A DNA stretch of 38,235 bases. Origin: Variovorax boronicumulans NBRC 103145. GTDB lineage: Bacteria; Pseudomonadota; Gammaproteobacteria; Burkholderiales; Burkholderiaceae_C. The notes under the pieces were generated by a model. The model was not told the origin of the DNA, made no database searches, and saw nothing but the letters and a program-made list of their open reading frames with translations. Within the stretch, counting starts at the first letter, position 1, and the number at the start of each line of letters is the position of its first letter. Positions 7,350-15,785 of this stretch are shown here, piece after piece. The position numbers and the translations under genes were made by a program. The stretch spans positions 1 through 38,235 of the forward strand of contig NZ_BCUS01000057.1 in assembly GCF_001591345.1 (NCBI RefSeq), in the 5' to 3' direction.

Positions 7350-8258
7350 ATGCACATGAATCTTCCTCTCTCCGATCTCCCTTCTGCTGCGTTGAACCGC
7401 CGCAGCGCCGTGCTCGGCGCCCTCGGCCTGCTGGCGCTGCCTGCCGGCGCCGCAGCCCCGGCCAAGAAGAACAACAACAAGCCGCAGGCGCCCGACGTCT
7501 GGCCGCGCGCCTCGCTGGTGCCGGGCGGCGTCGCCCGCCTGTCGCTCGGCCCCGCCGCCACGCGCCCCAAGGCTTTCGCCGATGATGTGCCGCTGCTGGT
7601 GCTGGGCGATCCGATCGAATGGACCGCGCTGGTCGGCATTCCGCTTGCCACCCCACCCGGCGAAGCCAGCATCAGCGTGCGCGCCGAGGGCAACAAGCCG
7701 GAGCGCCAGATCGCCTACACCGTCGCCCCGAAGCAGTACCGCGAACAACGCCTGACGGTGGCGCCGCGCACGGTCGACCTGTCGCCCGAGGACGAGGCTC
7801 GCTACACCAAGGAGCGCGATCACCTGGCCGGCGTGATGGCCACGCTCACCGACCTGCGCCCCGACGCCGCGCTGCAGATGCGCGTGCCCGTGCCGGGCCG
7901 CCGCTCCAGCTCGTTCGGCCTGCGCCGCGTGTTCAACGGCCAATCGCGCAATCCGCACAGCGGCATGGACATCGCAGCCGGCACCGGCACGCCCGTGCGC
8001 GCGCCGCTGGCCGGCAAGGTGATCGACACCGGCGACTACTTCTTCAACGGCGGCACCGTCTGGGTCGACCACGGCGGCGGCCTGCTGACGATGTACTGCC
8101 ACCTGAGCCGTTGGGACGTGAAGGTGGGCGACGTGCTCAAGGCAGGCGAGCCGCTGGCCGCCGTGGGCGCGACGGGGCGGGTGACCGGGCCGCACCTTCA
8201 TTGGGGGGTGATGCTGAATCGGACGATGGTGGACCCGGCGTTGTTCGTTGCGGGTTGA
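7350..8258 (+). CDS. Exported M23 (LytM-like) zinc metallopeptidase
   Basis: 302 residues. An N-terminal export signal carries a twin Arg (NRRSAVLGALGLLALPAGAAA, about 16-36), so Tat or Sec export are both possible. A beta-rich middle domain (about 50-140) is followed by the M23 domain with Zn ligands His203 and Asp207 (HSGMDI), catalytic His251 (YCHLS) and HLH at 282-284 (PHLHWG). All key residues of an active LytM-type endopeptidase are present, so it probably cleaves peptidoglycan cross-bridges in the periplasm. It starts 37 bases after rluE. A second ATG at 7356 is an alternative start. Confidence 0.92.
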   Translation: MHMNLPLSDLPSAALNRRSAVLGALGLLALPAGAAAPAKKNNNKPQAPDVWPRASLVPGGVARLSLGPAATRPKAFADDVPLLVLGDPIEWTALVGIPLATPPGEASISVRAEGNKPERQIAYTVAPKQYREQRLTVAPRTVDLSPEDEARYTKERDHLAGVMATLTDLRPDAALQMRVPVPGRRSSSFGLRRVFNGQSRNPHSGMDIAAGTGTPVRAPLAGKVIDTGDYFFNGGTVWVDHGGGLLTMYCHLSRWDVKVGDVLKAGEPLAAVGATGRVTGPHLHWGVMLNRTMVDPALFVAG

Positions 8259-8280
8259 GGCACCCAGCCGGAACGCCGTC

Positions 8281-8610
8281 ATGAGTGACAAAGCGCCGAC
8301 CCTCTTCACCGAAGCCTGCCTAGCCTCCTCGTTCGCGCCCACCGAACGCCGCGAAGCCCTCGCCCGCCTCAACACCCTCTTGCACCCCGCCCTGCAGCGG
8401 ATCGTCGCCGCCGAAGTCGCCGCGGGCAACCGCGTCGTCGATGTCGGCATCGACTGGCCCGACGAGGGCTCGGTGCACGTCACGCTCCAAAGGCATTTCA
8501 CGGCCCGGCACGCCGGCAAGCAGGCCGCGTTCAGCCTCTGCGACGACCCGCATTACTGGCATGCCGACTACAGCACCGCGGACAAACCGCGGCACCTGCT
8601 GATCTGCTGA
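8281..8610 (+). CDS. Hypothetical protein, 109 residues
   Basis: No family recognised. It is a soluble, mildly acidic protein with an Ala/Leu-rich helical first half and a C-terminal half holding HFTARHAGKQAAF, DDPHYWHADYSTADKPRHLLIC, rich in His, Tyr and Trp and ending in Cys. No signal peptide or membrane helix. The ATG at 8281 is preferred over an in-frame TTG 33 bases upstream, but there is no strong ribosome-binding site for either. It lies 22 bases after the peptidase and convergently 17 bases from the deacylase gene. GC and codon use match its neighbours, which supports a real gene. Confidence 0.6.
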   Translation: MSDKAPTLFTEACLASSFAPTERREALARLNTLLHPALQRIVAAEVAAGNRVVDVGIDWPDEGSVHVTLQRHFTARHAGKQAAFSLCDDPHYWHADYSTADKPRHLLIC

Positions 8611-8627
8611 ACTGAAGAACGCCGCCC

Positions 8628-9563
8628 TCAGAGCGGCCTGGTCAGGTACACCGCCTCGCGCCCCACGATCGTTCGCTGCGCGGGCATGAAGATCGTGCAG
8701 TCGTCGCACGGCGCGCGGATTTCGTCCGGACCGTTGGTGGCGATCAGCTCGCCCTTGGCAAAGGTCTCGAAGCCGATCAGCGGGCGCACGAAGGCGAAGT
8801 CTTCCGACTTGATGACGTGCGTCTGGAGCAGCTCGAAGCGACGCTGCTCGCCGGGCGTGGGCACGGCCGGGTCCTTGTCGATGAGGCCGAAGTGCGCCAG
8901 GAAGTCGAGCGAGATGGCCGTGGCCAGCTCGGAGGCCGAGCGCAGGAAATGCTGGCCGCACTCGGCCACCAGCGCCACGCCCTTGCCGTCGGCCCGGCCA
9001 TGCTGACCGTGCTGGATCAGCGGCGTGCCCGAGCCCAGGCCGTCGGGCATCACCAGGTGCACCGACGGGCGGCCGATGGCCATGGCGGCCTCGGCGTTGC
9101 GATCGAAGGCCGGGTACACCCAGAACGGGATCACAGGCTGGCTCGTGGAATGGATGTCGAGGATGTGGTCGGCCGCGCTCACCACCGGGCGCAGCTCGCG
9201 GGCGCGGCGCAGCTCGGGGCTGTCCTCGCTGCCGTCGAGCCATTCGGGCGACCACACGCGGTTGAGGTTGTGCACCAGCTGGCGGCTGTCGAAAGGCAGC
9301 GCCTCGTTGAAGGACTCGTAGGCCGCCACGTTGGCAAAGCTGACGGTGAGCGTGCCGATCTTCGGGCGCACGCCGGTGTCGAGCAGGTGCGTGGCGGCGG
9401 TCATGCCGCAGATCTCGTTGCCGTGCGTCAGCGCGTTGATCAGCACGTGCGGACCGGGCTTGCCGGATTCGAAGCGGTGCACGTAGTCGATGCCGACGTT
9501 GCCCTCGCGGTAGGCGGACAGGTCGCGAGGGAGGACTTCGAGGGAGGGGGGCAATTGGGTCAT
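8628..9563 (-). CDS. Succinylglutamate desuccinylase / aspartoacylase family deacylase
   Basis: 311 residues of the AstE/AspA branch of M14-like zinc enzymes. Zn ligands are visible as His47 and Glu50 (THGNE) and His138 (DIHST); NRVW (101-104) fits the substrate-binding Arg. These enzymes hydrolyse N-acyl bonds of amino acids or related amides. The C-terminal lid domain (about 210-311) is longer and different from E. coli AstE, and no arginine-catabolism genes (astA, B, D) are nearby, so a role in arginine succinyl transfer is not supported. The substrate is unknown. The promoter region lies between this gene's start and the stop of amt (9564-9676). Confidence 0.85.
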   Translation of the reverse strand: MTQLPPSLEVLPRDLSAYREGNVGIDYVHRFESGKPGPHVLINALTHGNEICGMTAATHLLDTGVRPKIGTLTVSFANVAAYESFNEALPFDSRQLVHNLNRVWSPEWLDGSEDSPELRRARELRPVVSAADHILDIHSTSQPVIPFWVYPAFDRNAEAAMAIGRPSVHLVMPDGLGSGTPLIQHGQHGRADGKGVALVAECGQHFLRSASELATAISLDFLAHFGLIDKDPAVPTPGEQRRFELLQTHVIKSEDFAFVRPLIGFETFAKGELIATNGPDEIRAPCDDCTIFMPAQRTIVGREAVYLTRPL

Positions 9564-9676
9564 GGGGTGGTGAACAGGTGGGATCGGGGGCCGCCGGCAA
9601 GTTTGCTACAGCTGGCAAATTCGTGCCGTGCGCCGCAAATCCCCCGTTGCGGCTCATGTCCTGAGCCGCAACGCCC

Positions 9677-10879
9677 TCACCAGTTCACTTCCCGCTCCGG
9701 CGTCGCCGAAATATGGTGGATCGACAGATCCGCCCCGTCGTACTCCTCCTCCTGCGACAGCCGCAACCCCATCGTCGCCTTGAGCACGCCGTACACCACG
9801 GCGCCGCCGATCAGCGCCCAGACCACGCCAAGCAAGGTGCCGATCAGCTGCGCCCACAGGTTCACGCCGCCGATGCCGCCCAGCGCCTGGGTGCCGAAGA
9901 TGCCGGCCGCGATGCCGCCCCAGGTGCCGCACAGGCCGTGCAGCGGCCACACGCCGAGCACGTCGTCGATCTTCCATTTGTTCTGGGTGCGCGTGAACAT
10001 GAAGACGAAGATGGCGCCGGCCACGCCGCCCGCCACGAGCGCGCCCAGCGGGTGCATGAGGTCGGAGCCGGCGCACACGGCCACGAGGCCGGCGAGCGGG
10101 CCGTTGTAGACGAAGCCGGGGTCGTTCTTGCCCATGGCCAGCGCCACCAGCGTGCCACCGACCATGGCCATCAGCGAGTTGACGGCGACAAGGCCCGAGA
10201 TCTTGTCAATGCTCTGCGCGCTCATCACGTTGAAGCCGAACCAGCCCACGCACAGCACCCACGCGCCCAGCGCCAGGAACGGGATGTTCGACGGCGGGTG
10301 TGCGCTCAGCGAGCCGTCGCCCCGGTAGCGGTTGCGGCGCGCGCCCAGCAGCAGCACGGCCGGCAGCGCGAGCCAGCCGCCCACGGCGTGCACGACGACC
10401 GAGCCGGCGAAGTCATGGAACTCGTGGCCGGTGACCGAGGCGATCCAGCCCTGGATGCCGAAGGCCTTGTTCCAGGCGATGCCCTCGTACAGCGGGTAGA
10501 CGAAACCGACGATCACCGCGGTGGCGATCAGCTGCGGCCAGAACTTGGCGCGCTCGGCGATGCCGCCCGAGATGATGGCCGGAATGGCCGCCGCGAAGGT
10601 CAGCAGGAAGAAGAACTTCACCAGCTCGTAGCCGCTTCTTGCCGACAGTTCGGTGGCGCTGACGAAGAAATGCGTGCCGTAAGCCACACCGTAGCCCACC
10701 AGGAAGTACACGATGGTCGAGACCGAGAAGTCGACCAGGATCTTGACCAGCGCATTGACCTGGTTCTTCTTGCGCACGGTGCCCAGTTCCAGAAAGGCAA
10801 AGCCGGCATGCATGGCCAGGACCATGATGGCGCCGAGAAGGATGAACAGCGCGTCAGCGCCCTGTTTGAGTGCGTCCAT
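9677..10879 (-). CDS. amt: Ammonium transporter
   Basis: 400 residues with about eleven membrane helices, the Amt/MEP/Rh fold. The twin pore histidines are His164 (DFAGSVVVHAVGG) and His314 (GVWPLHGLCGTWGG). Others in the family keep the same phenylalanine gate region near FFFLLTFAAAIPAIISGGIAER. It moves ammonium across the inner membrane. It lacks the cleaved N-terminal signal of E. coli AmtB, starting directly in the first helix, and no glnK lies beside it. The ATG at 10879 has AGAAG upstream and is preceded by a sigma-54 promoter (10953-10967), so expression should respond to nitrogen through NtrC (inference). Confidence 0.95.
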   Translation of the reverse strand: MDALKQGADALFILLGAIMVLAMHAGFAFLELGTVRKKNQVNALVKILVDFSVSTIVYFLVGYGVAYGTHFFVSATELSARSGYELVKFFFLLTFAAAIPAIISGGIAERAKFWPQLIATAVIVGFVYPLYEGIAWNKAFGIQGWIASVTGHEFHDFAGSVVVHAVGGWLALPAVLLLGARRNRYRGDGSLSAHPPSNIPFLALGAWVLCVGWFGFNVMSAQSIDKISGLVAVNSLMAMVGGTLVALAMGKNDPGFVYNGPLAGLVAVCAGSDLMHPLGALVAGGVAGAIFVFMFTRTQNKWKIDDVLGVWPLHGLCGTWGGIAAGIFGTQALGGIGGVNLWAQLIGTLLGVVWALIGGAVVYGVLKATMGLRLSQEEEYDGADLSIHHISATPEREVNW

Positions 10880-10952
10880 GAGAGCTTCTTGCAGGTTTTT
10901 GGTTTGATTTGGTGCGTCGCACCCGAACGGCTCGGGGCGCCGGCGCAAGAAA

Positions 10953-10967
10953 GCAAAAATGGTGCCT
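10953..10967 (-). promoter_or_regulatory. Sigma-54 (-24/-12) promoter of amt
   Basis: On the minus strand the bases read AGGCAC-N5-TTGC, matching the TGGCAC-N5-TTGC consensus with intact GG and GC dinucleotides at correct spacing. It would start transcription near 10942, giving a leader of about 60 bases. A CGCACCA half-site like those bound by NtrC lies just upstream, but no full palindrome is present. Confidence 0.7.
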
Positions 10968-11052
10968 GAAGGCTCTTGAATGGTGCGAAACGACCCAGGA
11001 ATGGGCCGATTTCGCAGGACGCGCACCGGATCGGAACGCGACGTCGCCGCGA

Positions 11053-11997
11053 TCAGCCTGCGCCGCCGCGCAGCGCGTCGCGATACCGCCGGCTGCAGGG
11101 CACGCTCGTGCCGTCGTGCATGTGCAGCCGGGCATCGCCGCCGTCGAGCGGCTCGATCTCCTTGATGCGGCCCAGGTTCACCGCGTGGCTGCGGTGCACG
11201 CGCACGAAGGTGGCGGGGTCGAGCTGGGTCAGGAAGTCGGTGAGCGTGGCGCGCAGCAGGTAGTCGTGGCCGTTGACGTGCAGGCCGACGTAATTGCCCT
11301 CGGCCTGCAGCCAGTCGATGTCGGTGGCGGCAATGAGGAATTCGCGGCGCAGCTTGCGCACGAGAAAGCGTTCGGGGCGGGCCGGCGGCGGCGGTGCTGC
11401 CGGCGCGGGCACGTCCTGCACGGAGGGTTCGAAACCCTCCGGTTCCGCCAGCGCCTCGGGCACCGGCGCCACGCCCTCTTCCGGCGGATCGAGCACGCGC
11501 GCCTCGCCCTGCAGCCGCAGCATGAAGAGCCGGTAGGCCCACACGCCGAAGACCATCGTGGCGCAGACGCGCACGTCCTTCAGGTACTCGTAGCCCCATC
11601 GCCCCATGGCGCCGCCGAAGTCGTAGGGCTCGCCGGCGGCCGCGTACACCGCGGCGCGCAGCCCGAACATCGCCGCCACGTGCGCCAGGCTCAGGAGCAC
11701 GCTGGCCAGCAGATGCCCGACGAGAAAGCGCACCCAGTGGTCGCGCGCCAGCGGCGACAGCCGGCGCTCCACGGCCACCAGCACCGGCACCAGGGCCAGC
11801 AGCGCGACGTGGCTCGACACCTCCCAGGTGACGACCTCCCAGTTCGCGCGCGGCACGGCGCGGCTGCGGGCGTCGATGAGCGCGACCACGGTGCTGATTG
11901 CGGCGTGCACCGTCATCAGCACGATCCAGAAGCCGACCTCGACGTACCGTCGGATCGGTTCATAGCGCTCGTACAGGTTCTTGTGCGGCTCGCTCAT
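11053..11997 (-). CDS. Membrane-anchored LytTR transcriptional regulator
   Basis: 314 residues. About four membrane helices (roughly 22-41, 61-77, 90-112, 143-160) occupy the N-terminal half; a Pro/Ala/Glu-rich linker (about 165-210) leads to a C-terminal LytTR domain (RFLVRKLRREFLIAATDIDWLQAEGNYV, then FVRVHRSHAVNL). There is no receiver or kinase domain, so this is a one-component regulator that would bind DNA from the membrane. Start taken at 11997 (MSEPHKN); a longer GTG start at 12045 is possible. It sits between amt, on the same strand, and a divergent acyltransferase, either of which may be its target (inference). Confidence 0.88.
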   Translation of the reverse strand: MSEPHKNLYERYEPIRRYVEVGFWIVLMTVHAAISTVVALIDARSRAVPRANWEVVTWEVSSHVALLALVPVLVAVERRLSPLARDHWVRFLVGHLLASVLLSLAHVAAMFGLRAAVYAAAGEPYDFGGAMGRWGYEYLKDVRVCATMVFGVWAYRLFMLRLQGEARVLDPPEEGVAPVPEALAEPEGFEPSVQDVPAPAAPPPPARPERFLVRKLRREFLIAATDIDWLQAEGNYVGLHVNGHDYLLRATLTDFLTQLDPATFVRVHRSHAVNLGRIKEIEPLDGGDARLHMHDGTSVPCSRRYRDALRGGAG

Positions 11998-12143
11998 GCG
12001 GGGATTCTCGCGAACCGGGGGCCGGATTTCGTCCCTGGGGGCCACCGTTCGTCACAAATCCGGGCCGATCCGTCCCGGCGATGGCCCCGGGGGCGGGCAC
12101 GGGGGCCACGATGGCCGCCGTTTCTTCGCTCCAGGAGCCCGCC

Positions 12144-13406
12144 ATGCCCTCCGATTCCGTTCCCACACCGCAGCGCCGCCACGACATCGACGCCCTGCGC
12201 GCCCTCGCCTTCCTGCTCGTCATCCTCTACCACGTGGGCATGTACTACGTGGCCGACTGGCCCTGGCACCTGAAGAGCCCGCACGCGGCCGAGTGGCTGC
12301 CGTGGCCGATGCGGGTGCTGAACCTGTGGCGCATGGACCTGGTCTTCCTGATCTCGGGCGTGTCGCTCGGTTTCCTGAGCCGGGGCCAGGGCACCTGGGG
12401 CCTGCTGCGCAGCCGGGGCCTGCGGCTGATGCTGCCGCTGGCCTTCGGCATGGCGGTGGTCGTGCCCTACCAGGCCTATGCCGAAGGTGTGGCGCGCGGG
12501 CTGGTGGCGCCGGGCTTCGGCACCTTCCTGCTGCGCTACCTGTCGATGGGCGCGCCGTGGCCCAAGGGCGCGTTCGCGGGGGCGGAGTTCGGCATCACCT
12601 GGAACCACCTCTGGTACCTGCCCTACCTGTTCCTCTACACGGCGCTGGTCGCGCTGACGCTGCCGCTGTGGCGCTCGGCCGCCGGCCAGTGGGTGCGGCG
12701 GCGCTTCAACGGGCTGCGCGGCTGGCAGCTGCTGGTGTTGCCCGCACTGCCGCTGCTGGCGTGGACGGTGCTGCTGGCGCGGCACTTTCCGGCCACGCAC
12801 AACCTGGTGTGGGACTTTCACCTGCACAGCATCTACTTCACCGTCTTCCTCTACGGCTACTGGATGGGCGTGGACACGGGCATCTGGCGCGAACTCGAAC
12901 GGCTGCGCCGCGTGTCGCTGCTGCTGGCGGTGGCGGCGATCGGCGCGTTCATCGCGCTGCGCGTCGGGGCGGTCGTTGCGCCCAAGGGGCTGCTGATGGA
13001 CGTGCTGCGCACCGCCTACCTGTGGCTCGCGGTCGCCACGATCCTGGGCCATGGCCATCGCCACCTGAACCGCCCCTGGCCCTGGCTGCGCTGGGCCAAC
13101 GAATCGGTCTACCCCTGGTACATGCTGCACCAGACGCTGATCGTCGCGGGCGTGGCGTTGCTGGTGCCGCTGGCGCTGGGCCCGGTGTGGGAGCCCGTGG
13201 CGCTGGTCGCCGTGACCATTGCCGGCTGCTGGCTGCTGACCGACGGGCTGATCCGCCGCGTCGGCTGGCTGCGCCCACTGTTCGGGCTGAAGCGCAAGCC
13301 CGAGGCCGAGCCTGCCGTGGTGCTTACGCCGCCTGCTTCGGCTTCGGCGTCGTCGACGCCTCGTCCACCGGCACCAGGATGGCGTTCGCCGTCGCCACGA
13401 GCTTGA
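12144..13406 (+). CDS. Acyltransferase-3 family membrane protein
   Basis: 420 residues. RRHDIDALRALAFLLVILYHVGMY near the start is the acyltransferase-3 signature, with the conserved His of YHVG; about ten membrane helices follow. These enzymes move acetyl or succinyl groups onto sugars, lipids or glycans of the envelope (OafA/MdoC-like). The ATG at 12144 follows AGGAG (12133-12137). It is divergent from the membrane LytTR gene. The last about 28 residues are low-complexity (Ala/Ser/Pro/Arg) and are encoded opposite the 3' end of the thioesterase gene, an 83-bp convergent overlap. This suggests that an earlier stop codon was lost, or that a frame error lies nearby. Confidence 0.9.
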   Translation: MPSDSVPTPQRRHDIDALRALAFLLVILYHVGMYYVADWPWHLKSPHAAEWLPWPMRVLNLWRMDLVFLISGVSLGFLSRGQGTWGLLRSRGLRLMLPLAFGMAVVVPYQAYAEGVARGLVAPGFGTFLLRYLSMGAPWPKGAFAGAEFGITWNHLWYLPYLFLYTALVALTLPLWRSAAGQWVRRRFNGLRGWQLLVLPALPLLAWTVLLARHFPATHNLVWDFHLHSIYFTVFLYGYWMGVDTGIWRELERLRRVSLLLAVAAIGAFIALRVGAVVAPKGLLMDVLRTAYLWLAVATILGHGHRHLNRPWPWLRWANESVYPWYMLHQTLIVAGVALLVPLALGPVWEPVALVAVTIAGCWLLTDGLIRRVGWLRPLFGLKRKPEAEPAVVLTPPASASASSTPRPPAPGWRSPSPRA

Positions 13407-13770
13407 GCTTGTCTTCGCCCTGGCCCTCGGGCTGCGCGAACAGCTCGGCCCCGACGAACACCTGCTTGCGCCCCGCCTTCACCACGCGCCCGCGCGCCAC
13501 GAAGGCCTCGCCGATGGCGGGCGAGATGCAGTTGATGGAGAAATGCGAGGCCAGCACGCGGCCCGCCACGGTGGCGGCCGCGAAGCCGCTCACGGTGTCG
13601 AGCAGCGCGGCGATCATCCCCGCGTGCAGGAAGCCGGTGTACTGGCCCATGTCTTCCTCGCGCCATTTCATGCGCAGTTCGGCCTGCCCGTCGGCGGCCT
13701 GTGTGACGTCGAAGCCGGCCCAGCGGTTGAAGGCGGCCGAACGGTTGATGGCCTGGATCGTGTCGAGCAT
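13324..13770 (-). CDS. PaaI-type hotdog-fold thioesterase
   Basis: 148 residues. The segment YTGFLHAGMIAALLDTVSGFAAAT is the PaaI/4HBT thioesterase motif, with HAGM around the catalytic region, followed by ASHFSINCISPA. Such enzymes hydrolyse acyl-CoA thioesters, often in aromatic degradation or as housekeeping. The ATG at 13770 has AAAGGA at good spacing. No aromatic-pathway genes are near, so the substrate is open. Its C-terminal 27 codons lie opposite the end of the acyltransferase gene. Confidence 0.87.
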   Translation of the reverse strand: MLDTIQAINRSAAFNRWAGFDVTQAADGQAELRMKWREEDMGQYTGFLHAGMIAALLDTVSGFAAATVAGRVLASHFSINCISPAIGEAFVARGRVVKAGRKQVFVGAELFAQPEGQGEDKLKLVATANAILVPVDEASTTPKPKQAA

Positions 13771-14003
13771 GGGGGGTGTCCTTTCAGGGGAGTGGATGGA
13801 AGGCGAGACCCACTCTAGGAAGTGGAACCGCCGCGCACCGTCTCTTGGGTGACCGGTTCGCCGCCGGCAGATGCCTGCGCGACAGCAACGCGCCCGCGTC
13901 ACATCGGCGTCATGAAAAAAACTTTGCGACGCCTTAACCCCGTTCGCCCGCCCCGTCCGTAGAAGCAGAGATTCGTCACCGACTTTCTTCCGGAAGGCTT
14001 TCC

Positions 14004-15635
14004 ATGCACACACCGTTCTCCGCCCGTCCCCTCCTGCGTGCCACCGCCGTCGCCGCCCTCTGGCTGGCCGCGGGCGCCGGTGCCCATGCGCAACTGCAGG
14101 CCGACGCCTCGCGCATCACCCAGGTCAAGGTCTACCCCGGCAGCGCCACGGTGGAGCGCGTGGCGCGTGTCGCGGCCGGCAGCCGCTCGGTCACCTTCGC
14201 CTGCCTGCCGGCGGGGCTCGACGTGCAGAGCCTGCAGGTGTCGGCTGGCGCGGCGGTGCGCGTGGGCGAGACCTCGGTGCTCAGCGAGGCGCGCGAGCTC
14301 TCGGCGAACTGCGCCACCAGCGCGCTCGACGGCCGCATCCGCGAGCTCGAAGACCGCAAGGCCGCGCTGCAGGCCGAGACCGATGCGCTGGGCATGGTCA
14401 CGGGTTATCTCAAGGGACTGTCGGGCGGCGAGTCGGGCCCCGGCGCGCGTGCGCCGATCGACGCGCGCAACCTCACAGCCGTGACCGAGGCGATGCGCCG
14501 TTCGGGCCAGGACGCGCTGCTCAAGCAGCACCAGATCCAGCGCCAGCAGACCGACCTCGACCGCCAGCTCAAGCCGCTGCTGGCCGAGCGCGGCCGCACG
14601 CAGGGCCAGGGCGCGCAGGTGACGGCCGTCACCGTCACGCTGGCCGCCAGTGCCGATGCCGACGTGAAGCTCAGCTACCAGGTCAACGGCCCCGGCTGGA
14701 CGCCCAGCTACCGCGCGCTGCTCGACACCACGACGCGCAAGGTGCGCATCGAGCGCCAGGCGCTGGTGGCGCAGGCCACGGGCGAGGACTGGCGCGGCGT
14801 GAAGCTGGTGCTGTCCACCGGCCAGCCGCGCCGCGAAACCACGGGGCGCACGCCGGGCGCGTGGCGCATCGGCATCGAGCCGCCGCCGCGCGCGAATGCC
14901 GAGTCGGCGTACATGGCCGCGCCGATGCCCGCCGCCGCCCCGGCCGCCATTGCCGCCGACCGCAAGATGGCCATGGAGCGCGCACGCGAGCCGCTGTTCG
15001 ACGTGAGCGTGTTCGACAACAGCTTCGCCACCGAATTCGCCGTGCCGCAGAGCATCGACGTGCCTTCCAACGGCCAGCGCGTGACCCTGGCGCTGGGCCA
15101 GCATGAGGACACCGCGCAGCTCGCCGCGCGCACCAGCCCGCGCGTGGACCCGAGCGCCTTCCTGGTCGCCGAGATGACGCAGCCCTCGGGCGTGTGGCCG
15201 GCCGGCCCGATGCAGCTGTACCGCGACGGCAACTTCGTCGGCCAGGGCCGCTGGAACGCGCCGAGCGACGCGAAGCTCACGCTCTCGTTCGGCCGCGACG
15301 AGCTGGTGCGCGTGCAAGTCGAGCCCGAGCGCGACAACCAGGGCTCGGGCGGCTTCGTCGGCTCGCGCGCCGAACGCCAGGTGCAACGCGCCTACGTGGT
15401 CGAGAACCGCCACCGCACGCCGATCGCGGTGCAGGTGCTGGAGGCCGCGCCGGTGTCGGTCGACGAGCAGGTACGCGTGACCACGCGCTTTGCGCCGCAA
15501 CCCGCTGATCAGGCGTGGAACAAGCAGCCGGGGCTGGCGATGTGGCGCTTCGACCTGGACGCGGGGCAGACGGCGCGCGTGTCGGCGGACTACACGATCG
15601 GGTATCCGAAGGATGCGCGGTTGCAGATGCGCTGA
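14004..15635 (+). CDS. DUF4139 (MuiA-like) secreted protein
   Basis: 543 residues. Signal peptide at 1-29 (ends AGAHAQ). The N-terminal DUF4140-like part begins ITQVKVYPGSATVERVARV; a coiled coil follows (about 108-190, rich in Glu, Arg and Gln); the rest is the DUF4139 beta-rich domain with LSYQVNGPGWTPSYRALLDT and GEDWRGVKLVLSTGQP. This is the architecture of the mucoidy inhibitor A family; the biochemical role is unknown. An Ala/Pro-rich insert lies at about 305-322. The ATG at 14004 follows GGAAGG. A 233-base region upstream has no recognised element. It is convergent with the TonB receptor. Confidence 0.85.
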   Translation: MHTPFSARPLLRATAVAALWLAAGAGAHAQLQADASRITQVKVYPGSATVERVARVAAGSRSVTFACLPAGLDVQSLQVSAGAAVRVGETSVLSEARELSANCATSALDGRIRELEDRKAALQAETDALGMVTGYLKGLSGGESGPGARAPIDARNLTAVTEAMRRSGQDALLKQHQIQRQQTDLDRQLKPLLAERGRTQGQGAQVTAVTVTLAASADADVKLSYQVNGPGWTPSYRALLDTTTRKVRIERQALVAQATGEDWRGVKLVLSTGQPRRETTGRTPGAWRIGIEPPPRANAESAYMAAPMPAAAPAAIAADRKMAMERAREPLFDVSVFDNSFATEFAVPQSIDVPSNGQRVTLALGQHEDTAQLAARTSPRVDPSAFLVAEMTQPSGVWPAGPMQLYRDGNFVGQGRWNAPSDAKLTLSFGRDELVRVQVEPERDNQGSGGFVGSRAERQVQRAYVVENRHRTPIAVQVLEAAPVSVDEQVRVTTRFAPQPADQAWNKQPGLAMWRFDLDAGQTARVSADYTIGYPKDARLQMR

Positions 15636-15639
15636 GGGT

Positions 15640-15785
15640 GTGTGTTCGGGGCGCGTGCACAGGCCACCGGGTACTTCCCTCCGCGAATGTCCCCCGGCCT
15701 GCGGCCTCCTCCTTGATTTCGCTGCGGGAAGCACCCAGTGTCCTGCGCACAGGGCAGGCTGCTGGATCTCCCCAGCACACGGGGT
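15640..15785. other. Intergenic block between convergent genes, possible dispersed element
   Basis: 146 bases between the DUF4139 and TonB-receptor stops. The block 15665-15765 carries short inverted pieces (GGCC-TGC-GGCC near 15700) but no T-tract, so no standard terminator is visible. I have the impression that similar sequence recurs between Variovorax genes, but there is no second copy in this window. Confidence 0.3.

Noticed and set aside
8619..8637. GCCGC...GCGGC hairpin between the hypothetical and deacylase genes
   Set aside because: Five base pairs, inside the deacylase end, no T-run.
10910..10922. GGTGCG-T-CGCACC palindrome in the amt leader as an NtrC site
   Set aside because: Its arm orientation is the opposite of NtrC sites (GCACC...GGTGC) and it lies downstream of the promoter.
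12044..12052. Single LytTR-box half (ACCGTTCGT) in the divergent region
   Set aside because: The second repeat at the expected spacing of about 21 bases is not present, so it is not listed as a site.
13913..13963. Short frame MKKTLRRLNPVRPPRP before the DUF4139 gene
   Set aside because: Sixteen codons with no ribosome-binding site and no codon signal; more likely part of the leader.
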